Origin: Paulinella micropora
Lineage: Eukaryota > Cercozoa > Imbricatea > Euglyphida > Paulinellidae
Direction of reading: 5' to 3'
Length of the DNA: 64,000 bases
Assembly (NCBI GenBank): GCA_019918135.1
Contig: WBZZ01000852.1
Span: 149,777-213,776, forward strand
Within the stretch, counting starts at the first letter, position 1; each line of letters opens with the position of its first letter. The notes under the pieces were generated by a model, which saw only the letters and a list, made by a program, of their open reading frames with translations, made no database searches and was not told the DNA's origin. Position numbers and translations under genes: made by a program. Below, piece by piece: positions 32,794 through 42,022 of the stretch.

Positions 32794-33441
32794 TTATCTC
32801 TTTTTTATTATTCTTAATATCGCCTTTTCTCTATGAAAGTTATTAAATCGCGTATAGTGTGGCTCTTTTAGAATTTCTCTAAAGTCTTCTCTTTCTTCTG
32901 TTTCTACATCGCGATAGTTTAATTCATTCTCTTCTAAATATCGGTCTGTAATTTCTTTAAACTTAATTTTTTCAAAGTGATGGTCAACATGAACATTTTT
33001 TCTATCGTGTATTTCTTTTGTTATTTCACATATGTATTTCGGCTCAATGAAAGTATCTATTGCCGTTCTGTTTAAATATTCTTCTATTTGATTTTTTATA
33101 GTATTTCTACACGCATCATTAAATTTGGTCTTGGTGTATCTCATCATTGGTTTCTCTTTATTTACCCCAATGTAATTAATAAAATTATACCGCGAAAATG
33201 CTTTTTCTCCTATACGAAAGTGCTTACTACCATATCCATTATTTTCAACATCAATTTCACAATTTATCAAATGTTCAAATTTCGTCTTATAATCAGGATG
33301 ATTAATTATAATACCCTTAATAAAATTACTATCAATTTCATTTAACTTTTCATTGTGATTATATTTGCTGACAATATTTCTTATATATACTATTATTTCT
33401 TTCTTTGTTTTAAACATAACCCCGCTTAGTATATACAACAT
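32794..33441 (-). CDS. DUF3223-domain protein with HNH-like C-terminus
   Basis: 215 residues from ATG 33441 (a second ATG lies at 33417). Residues ~10-95 (FKTKKEIIVYIRNIVSKY, then NHPDYKTKF and FRIGEKAFSRYNFINYIGV) follow the DUF3223/DCL pattern. The C-terminal half has HDRKNVHVDHHFEKIKF and a later FHREKA, resembling an HNH-type histidine cluster. Such proteins occur in PLVs, large DNA viruses and phages and are suspected nucleases; no activity can be asserted. The frame is intact. It shares a 48-bp divergent spacer with the gene at 33490. Confidence 0.6.
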   Translation of the reverse strand: MLYILSGVMFKTKKEIIVYIRNIVSKYNHNEKLNEIDSNFIKGIIINHPDYKTKFEHLINCEIDVENNGYGSKHFRIGEKAFSRYNFINYIGVNKEKPMMRYTKTKFNDACRNTIKNQIEEYLNRTAIDTFIEPKYICEITKEIHDRKNVHVDHHFEKIKFKEITDRYLEENELNYRDVETEEREDFREILKEPHYTRFNNFHREKAILRIIKKR

Positions 33442-33489
33442 ACTATATACTCTAAAATAAAATTAATAAAAAAATAATATTAATAGTAT
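33442..33489. promoter_or_regulatory. 48-bp bidirectional promoter
   Basis: The spacer between divergent starts at 33441 and 33490 is nearly all A/T and holds ACTATATACTC and TAATAGTATATG, related to the AGTATATACT motif before 32490. Confidence 0.5.
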
Positions 33490-33906
33490 ATGATGACAGA
33501 CCTGAGCACCAAACAGGACTACTTGAATGAAATTGAAAAATGGAACCTTGACAGCGAAATTAAAAAGCCCACGATTAAATGGACTAAGCCTGACATTGTT
33601 TCTTTTTATGAACAATATAAACCACGTGATGACAATGTGAAAGTAGTTATACCTTTAGAAAACGTGTTGGACGAAGAGCCGAGCACACCTTTTAAGACAA
33701 CTGATTTAAAAGAGACTGGAATTACAGAAATAAAGGCTAATTTAGGCGAAGATATAGCACAAAATGAAACCGATATTTTTCTACAATATGGTAAGTATAA
33801 AAAAATGAAAATTGAAGATGTTGCTAAGATTGATAAACCATACCTTGAATATTTAATTCAACAACCTTATTTTAATAATAAAGATGCGGTAAAAAAATAT
33901 CTCTAA
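33490..33906 (+). CDS. Protein with ExoX-C-terminal-like domain
   Basis: 138 residues from ATG 33490, intact. The first ~95 residues are charged and probably disordered apart from a tryptophan-containing start (EIEKWNLDSEIKKP). The last ~40 residues (YGKYKKMKIEDVAKIDKPYL) form the small ExoX-C-terminal-like module. That module is shared with the broken gene at 32490. The module is thought to bind nucleic acid or partners; here it would be an accessory replication or packaging factor. Convergent with the fibre-like gene. Confidence 0.55.
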   Translation: MMTDLSTKQDYLNEIEKWNLDSEIKKPTIKWTKPDIVSFYEQYKPRDDNVKVVIPLENVLDEEPSTPFKTTDLKETGITEIKANLGEDIAQNETDIFLQYGKYKKMKIEDVAKIDKPYLEYLIQQPYFNNKDAVKKYL

Positions 33907-33912
33907 TTGATA

Positions 33913-33957
33913 TTTGAAAATCCACACTCCCGCTAACGCTCCCGTGTGTTTTTCAAA
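33913..33957. terminator. Hairpin between convergent genes
   Basis: TTTGAAAA...CACAC pairs with GTGTG...TTTTCAAA around a 16-base C-rich loop. The hairpin is followed by CATCG and a T-rich tract. It lies between the stop at 33906 and the minus-strand stop at 33995, as expected for a transcript end. Confidence 0.5.
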
Positions 33958-33994
33958 CATCGTTTTTTCTTTTTTTTTCGATGCTCATAAATAT

Positions 33995-35257
33995 CTATTG
34001 GTCTTCTATGAAGTTAGCGATAATATTGACATTTCCTCCTCCACCAGCAGAGACAGACTTCTGTGTAAAAGTCAATACATCACTAGGAGACAGATATATA
34101 TCATAATTTCTAAGATTAATTTGTTGAGTTGAAGCACTATTTACATATAGTTTAAAAATTGTTGTTCCATTTGCGATAGCACTCGCCTTTGTGTCAGTAT
34201 CTACAATTGAATACTTAGAATCAACATCTGCAAAACCTGCTCCAGTTAGCGTTCCATTTAATACCATTCTGACAACATTTGACTTAGTATCTTCATTTGT
34301 AATACTTATCAAAGTGGGATAAACATTTGAATAATTTACTAAATTAGCACCGCCAGCATCAAATACCGCTTTGTTTCTTATACTAATAATAGGACTTTCA
34401 GTGGTGTTTGCCGCTTTACTTCCTTCCACTTCGTTTGTTATACTTGTGTTTATCGTATTCGTTCCCTCAATGAATAAACTGGCACTCGCTGTTTTAAGAG
34501 ATTGTATTCCAGTCGTTGCATCATTTCTAATTACTGCCGTAAAAGGTAATGTTGTATTTCGCAGGCTTACACCAGTATTAGCATTCGCATATTCAATCAT
34601 ATTAACTAATTGCAATAATCCTGTTATGGGATTTTCAATGTAAAACTTAATAGCACCAAAACCTAAATATTGAAATTGAATTTGAAATACATTTCCTTTG
34701 CTCCAGTCTAAGTCTGGCATAGCAGAAGTTCCATCGCACGGGTCGTCCCAGTCTGCTTGGTCAGTATAAACTGCTGAATTTCCTTTGCAATGTGCAATAT
34801 TCATTCCTGCTTTATCTTTGTAAAAATAAAATCCATCAACGAGTTCATTTCCTATTCCGATATATGAATAGTAATCTTTTGTATCATCCGTTGTCCATAG
34901 AGCAGTAAAGCGGGCTAGGACACCCATTCCAGTTCTATATTTTATTCTCCTTTTACTTACCAGACTAGCAACAGCCGTTGCATCAGCAGTTGTTTTCAAT
35001 TCAGCCATATTATTCAAAAATGACACAGATGATTTTGTTTCTGTTTTTGTCCATATCCTAGTATTAATGGTATATGGAAAGATTTCTTGTAATACTGGTG
35101 TTAATTGAGCAGTTGTTGCTTCACCAAAGGCTCTTTTCATGTTATCCGTTTTAATATCACCATCATATCCAACCCTGACGTTTATAAATTCTCTGTCAGG
35201 ATTTTGTGCGATTAAATTTTCTTTGGTGAGACATTGATATTTTATAATTGCGCTCAC
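33995..35257 (-). CDS. Fibre- or spike-like structural protein A
   Basis: Open for ~420 codons; the frame begins at a GTG (35257) with a stop eight codons upstream and no ATG before 35140. The start is therefore uncertain: ATG 35140 (MKRAFGEATTAQLTPVLQEI) aligns with the conserved start of protein B. The body is Ser/Thr/Asn-rich and beta-strand-like, with KYRTGMGVLARFTALW, GFGAIKFYIENPITG and a glycine-rich end. It is a paralogue of 38676-39909 throughout. Secreted-type composition without signal peptide or membrane segment fits a virion surface protein. No enzymatic motif is seen. Confidence 0.6.
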   Translation of the reverse strand: MSAIIKYQCLTKENLIAQNPDREFINVRVGYDGDIKTDNMKRAFGEATTAQLTPVLQEIFPYTINTRIWTKTETKSSVSFLNNMAELKTTADATAVASLVSKRRIKYRTGMGVLARFTALWTTDDTKDYYSYIGIGNELVDGFYFYKDKAGMNIAHCKGNSAVYTDQADWDDPCDGTSAMPDLDWSKGNVFQIQFQYLGFGAIKFYIENPITGLLQLVNMIEYANANTGVSLRNTTLPFTAVIRNDATTGIQSLKTASASLFIEGTNTINTSITNEVEGSKAANTTESPIISIRNKAVFDAGGANLVNYSNVYPTLISITNEDTKSNVVRMVLNGTLTGAGFADVDSKYSIVDTDTKASAIANGTTIFKLYVNSASTQQINLRNYDIYLSPSDVLTFTQKSVSAGGGGNVNIIANFIEDQ

Positions 35258-35312
35258 AATCTGACTGATCGTCAGATATCACGCTTATTATAAAATATCG
35301 TTTTTTATTTTG

Positions 35313-35617
35313 AAAAAAAATAATGAATCTATTAATGTTTCACGATGTTTATGAGCAAGCGAAAATGAGCGAAGCGAATGAAAGCGATGCTCATAAATAT
35401 CAACTAATAGAAATTATATTTGACTTAACCTGAACCTCCCGCTGAGTGATTGCTACACTTACGTCTAAAAAAATAATGAATCTATTAATGTTTCACGATG
35501 TTTATGAGCAAGCGAAAATGAGCGAAGCGAACTAAAGCGATGCTCATAAATATCAACTAATAGAAATTATATTTGACTTAACCTGAACCTCCCGCTGAGT
35601 GATCGCTACACTTACGT
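35313..35617. repeat. 153-bp tandem duplication
   Basis: Two near-identical copies, about 35313-35464 and 35466-35617, each include a perfect stem TTTATGAGCA/TGCTCATAAA. The copies differ at a few positions (for example GAATGAAAGC versus GAACTAAAGC). The second copy contains the 3' end of the capsid-like gene; the first is an extra copy of that end. CGATGCTCATAAATATC also occurs at the end of fibre-like gene A (~33,979). Confidence 0.85.
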
Positions 35618-36371
35618 GCTGATGAGCATTATTCTGTGTAGTGCTAATGAACTCCCATCGTCTCTCATTGGAAATGTCAAGCCCGCTAACTTCATTTTGG
35701 TCTTTCCTCCACAGCGGTCGGGTATTATCCCAAGTATCAACCCAGAACCAGTTGTATTGATACACATTTGAATTCATCAAAACAGAACCTTCAAGTTTAG
35801 GTTTCAAGCACATATAATCTTCAAAACTAGCGGGAAATATTTCAAATTCTTGAAGTCGTGCTCCGTCAAGTGTGGTGTGGAAACTGGTAGTCTTAGCGGT
35901 TGCTCTGTTATCAATATCATAAGCGGTATTTTTGTTTTCAGTGTTGTGAAAGAGTGTGTGATAAATTTTCTTCAATCGTTTTCCGTGTCCTCTATCAAAG
36001 CGGAGAATGATATTTTGTGTAGTGGATTGAGCAATGGAATTTTTATACACATAAGGATAATCAATATTAAAACTCATACCTTCAGCACTCGCCACCTTCT
36101 GTTGAATTGATTGAATGACATCGGGATTAGTCTCTACCGCAAGGAACAAGTTAAGATTAGCAACAGATACATTACCAGCGGCTGCAACAAGCACTCCTCC
36201 ACCCGTTGACAAAGCATCGTTATTGTAATAATAAATTTTAGGGGTCTGTTGCCATACAATACGCATATTCAAAATCTCTGGAAACATAATAGTCTTATCA
36301 AGGGCGAAAATGGTATTGTAAAGCATACCAAGATTAATCTTAACACTGATAGAAGGCTCAGCAGAAGTAGG
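35553..36371 (-). pseudogene. Major capsid-like gene fragment 1 (5' end missing)
   Basis: An open frame of 272 codons (first ATG 36326) that begins abruptly after a TAA at 36372-36374. The start of the fragment, INLGMLYNTIFALDKTIMFP followed by EILNMRIVWQQTPKIYYY, is the pattern of the middle of PLV double-jelly-roll capsid proteins. It continues through a typical second half with FEIFPASFEDYMCLKPKLEG. The product ends in a beta-rich HVSVAITQREVQVKSN. The N-terminal jelly roll is absent because the gene meets another capsid-like fragment head-to-head at ~36,371. Capsid assignment is from pattern and context, not from a search. Confidence 0.65.
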
Positions 36372-37316
36372 TTAACGCGAATGTTACCGATTCATCGGTT
36401 ACTAACTTCGCACTTAATACTATTAGTGCTACTGCTACTGGTGATTTTTTGAGAGTTTGTATTCCTCTCCATTACTTTTCGGGAGTGTTTAATGAGGAAA
36501 CTTTCATTCCTCCCTCTTTGATTAGCGTTTGCTCCGCCACAGGAAGCATTAACGATTATTGGAAGTAGTGATGGCGGTTCCAGAAAATTTTACTGCAACT
36601 GCTCTCGCTTACACAATTCAAAACCCAGTTGTTATGTTGGAAACCTTCTCTCTTGATCCCGCTGTGCAGAGAAATATTTTGGAACAGATGGGAAGTAAGG
36701 ATGGGCTCCCATACACTTATGAAACATGTTACAGTCAAAAGGCAAATCCAGGGACACAATCTGTTGACTTTAATCTCTAAGTGAATAAGGCGGTAGCAAG
36801 GGCTCAATGCTTGTATGTCGTTACTCAAAATGTGCTCTCGACAGTGCTGAAATTGATAACTTAGGAACGGCTCAAATGCCTTACAGACAATATCAATGCC
36901 GTATCGGTGATTGGTATGCTCCTCAGCAGAAGATGGAAATCGGTGGCACTACTGATTCACTCGCCTCAGTCCAGCGAGGATGTGCAGAGTTGTATGCTAA
37001 CAATCTCCAAGCGACTATGGGCATTCGTGATGCTTATATTTCTTCATCTGTTTCTCTTGAAAACTTTCGTAGGTTTTATGCTCTTACAGGCAAAACAGGG
37101 CTTACATCTAACTCTGGTTTTGCTACTATTATCCAGACACTCAATCAGTCGCCACACATTGGAGCGTCTGGTCTTGCAGTTAATAATTCGCGAACCGCTG
37201 AAGTTACTATTCGTTATGCGGATGGTTATGGTGCTACAAATAAGGCCATCACTGCTTGGTTGAAATATGTTAAAGTCGCGTCTATCTATCCTAGCAGATG
37301 TGTCGTAAAACAATAA
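36371..37316 (+). pseudogene. Major capsid-like gene fragment 2 (5' end missing, frameshifted)
   Basis: Begins directly after a TAG at 36368-36370 with a beta-rich segment (FLRVCIPLHYFSGVFNEETF) of capsid type. Then the frame changes near 36,550, a TAA interrupts at 36778-36780 and another shift occurs near 36,825. The last part (MPYRQYQCRIGDWYAPQQKM to YVKVASIYPSRCVVKQ) is open to 37316. The order of elements parallels fragment 1, although the sequences are far apart. It is followed after 39 bp by the penton-like gene in the same direction, the usual PLV capsid/penton order. I infer a second, different capsid gene; alternatives such as another virion protein remain possible. Confidence 0.5.
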
Positions 37317-37355
37317 AAAATTAAAAATTAAAATATAATATTTTATTATATAGCA

Positions 37356-38383
37356 ATGTCATTTACGATCTCTAACTTAGAAGACGAAAAGCGCACCCGC
37401 AAAAATTTCCTTCTTCGTGTCTCCTCAAGTGATAAAACAGAATCAAAATCCGCTTCTACTCACAATGGCCGTTTCGTTGTCGATCTCCCAGCAACTGGTC
37501 GTAATATTGATATAATTAGTGCGTATGTCGTTAAAAGTATCTCCATTCCAAATGTTTTCCCAAACATACCGAGTTATGCCAACACTCTCACATTGATTAA
37601 AACAACTGGATCCGCTACAAAAACGGCAATCGTAACAGAAAATCAATACACCATTGATACATTTATTACCGCCCTTCAAACTGCAATTAATTCAGCAATT
37701 ACCCCCAACTCTGTAGTTATAACTTTGAACTCCGTTAATAAATTGAATTTCGCATTCACTGGTGATACGTATGCTTTTGATTACGATAATAGCACGAGTA
37801 GAGATAAGATAGGACTAACTGCCGATATTTCGGCGGCGGCGAGTGCCACAATGCAGTCCATAGTAAATTTAATCGGTGAAACAGCAGTTTATGTCCATAG
37901 CAGTGCATTGAGCCAGTCTGGTTTAGTTGAAGCAAATGGTAATTTCTCTGTCGTTGGTGGAGGGATCGATCACAGAGATGTTCTAGGACTTCATACTCCT
38001 GCTCCACCTCACACTGGTTTTGCTGGAAGCATCTGTCCATCTCATTGAGCTTAGTCATGAGAATCTTCTCTGTGTCAGCCTCATTGGCAGTGATAGCATA
38101 GAGCTTAAGGCCCCCTCCCCCAATTTTGATGTTAGCTAGGGCTGCCTGCAGCGCCTGCTTTTTCTTCTGGGAGTCAGTCAAGTTAATTAAATGCAATTTA
38201 GATAAGCCCTATGGAGTCCAGTGCTACTTTGAATCGTCAAACGATGTTGCAGATTATGTGCCATTTAATACAACGAAAAGTTTAAGAACTATTGATATCG
38301 TCATTAGAAATGCGAGTGGGAATGTGCTTGAATGTCCTGTCAATTTTGAAGTTTCAATTCTCTTAAGGGCGTATCATGCTTAA
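37356..38383 (+). pseudogene. Penton-like (minor capsid) gene interrupted by an insertion
   Basis: ATG 37356 opens ~205 codons of a jelly-roll-like protein: SSSDKTESKSASTHNGRFVV, then a hydrophobic IISAYVVKSISIPNVFPNI, then TENQYTIDTFITALQTAI. The homologous C-terminus (NLDKPYGVQCYFESSNDVAD to VSILLRAYHA) resumes at ~38,195 in another frame and stops at 38383. About 220 bp between them (37,973-38,194) do not fit the protein and are richer in G/C. The N-terminal layout and position after the capsid gene fit PLV penton proteins. Without the insertion the product would be ~270 residues, the normal size for this family. Confidence 0.6.
37973..38194 (-). other. Foreign insert inside the penton-like gene
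   Basis: On the minus strand the insert is open for ~70 codons and reads as a helical, cellular-looking protein piece (LTDSQKKKQALQAALANIKI, ITANEADTEKILMTKLNEMD). No start, stop or splice sites are evident and no target-site duplication is clear. I do not recognise its source. Confidence 0.5.
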
Positions 38384-38675
38384 GAAAAAAAAGAATACAT
38401 AGATATAATGACATTTATATAAAATTTAGATACATTATTCACTAATCAAAAACATCAACTTACGACGACGACGACAACATAAAGAACAAATCCCCTGCGG
38501 TGTTAATATTGACCAGTTTTACATATATTTGAAGAAAAATCACGCACGTATAAACAGAAAAGTTAATCAAGGATAAGGGTTTTGAATACATAAAAAAAAT
38601 GTCAATAGAGATAGAAAAGAAAGTTGATGCTTAATGCAATTTATGCATTATGCATAAATAAAGTATTTTTTTTGT
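38384..38675. other. Non-coding spacer between convergent genes
   Basis: AT-rich with no gene seen. It contains a CGACGACGACGACAAC trinucleotide tract (about 38,463) and a TGCATAATGCATAAAT direct repeat near 38,640-38,660. Confidence 0.45.
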
Positions 38676-39909
38676 CTAAATCTGATTTTCAATCCAGTTT
38701 AATGAAGCATAAACACTTGCCGTTCCACCGCTTGTATTTTGTGCGGATACGGTAAATGTTTTACTTGACCCTATCTTGATATTATATTGAGACAAATCAA
38801 TGTATATTGATGAACCACCAGATAACACATATGTGAATATCACACTTCCGCCCGTTCTTGTTGTCCCCGCTGTATCAACTTCTGCCAATGATGTGTTTGT
38901 ATCGTAATGTGAATAAGAAGGTGTTCCTCCCAATGTGGTATTAAGAATAATTCTCGCGATACACGTTTTAGTATCTGAATCGCTGATACATAAATTCTCA
39001 AAGTAGATTATGTTGTAATTCGTTTTGCTGTTAAATGTGGCGCGGTTTCTAACGGTAAATATGGCATTTTCAGTTGCTCCTATAGTTTTAACCGAATCAT
39101 ACGAATTGGTTATAGCAATAGTCCGATCAATATTCCCCTCAACCGCCAAAAACATGCTCGCCGTTTTCATTACAACGGATTGAAGGCTTGACGAATACGC
39201 TTTCGCATAAATAGCAAACGCCGCCTGATCTAATGATGGAGTGGTAGCAGTGCTCGCATATTTAATCGCATGAATTACTTCCATTCGTCCAGTGCGCGGG
39301 TTTTCTATTTTGAATGAAATTTGACCGCTACCCAGATATTGAACAACTATTTCAAACACATTCAATTTGGTAAAATCAATCGTGGGGAAGTTTCCAGTAT
39401 TATTGCATTTATCAACATTCCAAGCATATTGACTAACCACATTTTCTACGCTTCCCGCCGTTCTTACAACAGACATTCCCAAACTTGATTGTCTAAAACA
39501 TAAATTGTCTGCTGATGTGCCTATGCCAATATCGCAATTGAAAGTGTCTGCGGCGATAGATGACGGAAACAATGCGGAAAATCTAGCAACTAAACCCATA
39601 CCACTTCTATATTTTGCTCGCTCAATAGTCGTAATCTGCGCGGTTGAATTACCTGAGGCCGATGTAGTCGAAACCGTCATTGAATTAGCAGTTGATACCA
39701 CCCCAACCATTAGTTTCCGTTTTGTCAAAAAACAGCGTATTAATACCATATGTAAATACATTTTGTAATACTGGAGACAAAGTGGCCGTTCGCAATTCTC
39801 CGAAGGCGGTTGTTGGTAGTGCGTCTTTTATGCTATCAATAGATAAAGAAGACGACGACGATGTAGTTGATGACGATGGTGTATTTGTGCTTTGACCAAA
39901 AAGGTTCAT
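38676..39909 (-). pseudogene. Fibre- or spike-like structural protein B (one frameshift)
   Basis: The ATG at 39909 starts a serine-rich N-terminus (TPSSSTTSSSSSLSIDSIKD) and the conserved segment FGELRTATLSPVLQNVF. A shift near 39,700-39,715 is needed to join the long frame that ends at 38676. The body matches protein A: KYRSGMGLVARFSALF, GSGQISFKIENPRTGRMEV and a C-terminal SLNWIENQI. About 410 residues. As with A, I infer a virion surface protein from composition and context. The shift sits in TGGTTGGGGTGG, a short repetitive spot. Confidence 0.6.
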
Positions 39910-39933
39910 TTTATATTTTATATTATATAAAAC
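39910..39933. promoter_or_regulatory. 24-bp bidirectional promoter
   Basis: Only 24 bp of A/T (with TATATTATATAA) separate divergent ATGs at 39909 and 39934. Confidence 0.45.
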
Positions 39934-40209
39934 ATGTCAATAATAATACGCGAATTGTCGAGTGATATAGTTGGACATATAAGAGCATTTGTTTATTCAG
40001 AGATGCCCCAGCCGATTTATGGAGAAGAATTTTGTAATATATGTGGCTTGTCTCGCACATTCCAGTCGCACCCCCCAATTATAGCAGGCAATTTTTATGG
40101 CGTAGATAGCATTGAGTTTTTCACAATCTGCTCCGTTAAATGCTACAGACGAGAGTCTAATATTAGAGCAAGATATGGTGAGCCCCCATTGATTGTGGTT
40201 AAGTATTAG
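39934..40209 (+). CDS. Small zinc-ribbon-like protein
   Basis: 91 residues from ATG 39934, intact. CNICG (residues ~32-36) and CSVKC (~67-71) form two CxxC knuckles about 30 residues apart, the spacing of a zinc ribbon or treble clef. N-terminal IIIRELSSDIVGHIRAFVYS has an F-box-like or hydrophobic helix flavour, but it is too short to call. Overlaps the convergent recombinase gene by 11 bp at its 3' end. Confidence 0.6.
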   Translation: MSIIIRELSSDIVGHIRAFVYSEMPQPIYGEEFCNICGLSRTFQSHPPIIAGNFYGVDSIEFFTICSVKCYRRESNIRARYGEPPLIVVKY

Positions 40210-41518
40210 CCTTCTTTTTATTTCTCGTGCTTCGTCTTAATGGCTTTGCTTCCTCTTCTTGTGGCGCTTCTTTTTTCGCTTCGCTCTTCGTCGCTCCACT
40301 CCTCTTCTCTTTGATAAACTTATTGACAATAACGGCTCCAATCCCGCTTATCTTTCTTAGTTTGGTATTTGTAATATTCGGGTTATCATTGTAAATCTGC
40401 TCAAGCAATTTATACTTATCCTCTCTGCTAGCGCTTTTTCCTAATGGTTGATATTTGCTTTCTTCGTCTCCGTTTTCGCTTTCAGTTTCATTAGTATTAT
40501 TTAAATTCAGACATAAATCTATCTTGCGTCTCAACTCCTCTAATTCTGTTTTAATGCTTTCTGCCTTAATTTCTTCAGGGTCGGCCACATTAACCCAACT
40601 ATAACTAAATGAAGTGAGCATATCGCCGTGTCCCAACAGATTGCTTACCCACTATTGAAATTCTCTAATTTCGGATTGGCGCGACAAACTAGCATATAGT
40701 TTTCGCAACATACTACTCTTCTGTGTGTATTCCGATAGCCAAGGGAAGATTTTGATAATTCTTTTATTTAGTTCATTATTCTTTTGTTTATCAAGCACAC
40801 CCTCGCTGTTGATGATGACTGCTTTTTTCTTTTTGAAATGATTCCGTATTGAATTTACTTGTTCTATTACGAACTGGGGAGTAAAAAGGACAACAGGCCT
40901 CTCAGTCCAATTCTTTTTTTGCCCTTCTCTTTTCTTTGCTAGGTTATTCACTCGCAACCAAGAAGGTTTATCTGGTATCAATTCATACGTGTTTTTATCA
41001 AATATTTCAACAGGTCTCGCTCCAATTGCTATCATCAAAGCAACTAGTTTAAGATAAGGGTCATTACTTAATATCATATCGTTCATTTTAGCCATTACAT
41101 CACGGACATCAATTTGTATTTTTTGTTCATTTTTGGCTTTGACATCTTTCTTATACCCCTCAACTATATCAATCCGCTCGTCTTCATTTAGATTAAAATA
41201 CTTATCCAGTTTGCTCATTTCATATACTTTTTCACTTTGGTAAGGCACTATCGCTTTTTTTCTCACCTCAGAAAGTCTTTGCCTTCTACTATTCAAATTT
41301 GGATACACAATAGCATATTTTGGATATATGACTTTTAGTGCCTCAAGCACCTCTTCATCACTAGTTGGTGTGCTAAATAAAGATATAATAACATTATGAA
41401 AAGCAATACTTGGTTTTAACTCACTATCGTAGAAGTTAGACACGACTTCATAAATTTTACTTTCAGTAGTAGCAACTCTTAACTGCCTAACAAACTTCTT
41501 GTCATCTTCGCTCCACAT
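40199..41518 (-). pseudogene. Tyrosine recombinase (integrase) with in-frame TAG
   Basis: ATG 41518. Box I arginine is in IGARPVEIF (~41,020), a lysine-rich beta-hairpin follows (NLAKKREGQKKNW), and the second-half arginine lies in SSMLRKLYASL (~40,700). A TAG at 40652-40654 then interrupts. The same frame continues with LLGHGDMLTSFSYSWVNV, which supplies the box II histidine and the nucleophilic tyrosine, and ends at 40199. The TAG falls between arginine and histidine, so the truncated product would lack the nucleophile. After the catalytic domain come an acidic linker and a helix-turn-helix-like NPNITNTKLRKISGIGAVIV. Full length ~439 codons. Tyrosine integrases of this kind are found in virophages and PLVs in place of the retroviral-type integrase of Polintons. 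Confidence 0.75.
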
Positions 41519-42022
41519 CTTAGTGTATATAAGACAAGTCTATTTTTTTCTAAGTCAAAAATAGTTTAATCATTGTCCACCCGTCTTCAAAAACGCGAAA
41601 ACGCCGTTGTGGTGACTCGGACACTTGAGAGTGGCATTGAGCAGGCTAAGTGCGACAATTCTTCTTAGTATTAATAGTGTCCAAGTCTGTCCAGGGCAAC
41701 CCCCCGCGGGCGGAAATTATATAAAGTGTATAGTAGAGAGCATCCCACACCTTGGAAAATTTACTCACTTTTAATAAAAGGTTGGACAGGTTGGACAATA
41801 TAAAAAATGTGTAATACGAAAAAGAGTTATATAATAAATATTGAAATTTAATAACAAAAAAGTGTCCAACCCCGTAAGGGTCAAGTAGGACACGGCCAAC
41901 CATGGGCTTGGCCACCAATAGGAGAAGATATTTTCACTCACCCTGCTCTTATATTCATACTTTTCGTTTGCTCATTGAATTATATATTAAGTATTAAACA
42001 CATACTATGTATAGTATAAAGT
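41519..42022. other. Non-coding right-end region of the PLV
   Basis: No gene is supported. Promoter-like TGTATATAAGAC precedes the recombinase. The stretch has repeated GTTGGACA/TGTCCAAC words (41,773-41,792, 41,862-41,871 and others) in both orientations, which could be recombinase or origin sites. TACTATGTATAGTATAAAGT at 42,003-42,022 precedes the next gene. Confidence 0.45.

Noticed and set aside
35295-35310. Inverted terminal repeats of a classical Polinton
   Set aside because: The sequence resembling the left end recurs here in direct, not inverted, orientation, and no long inverted repeat joins 28.0 kb to 42.5 kb.
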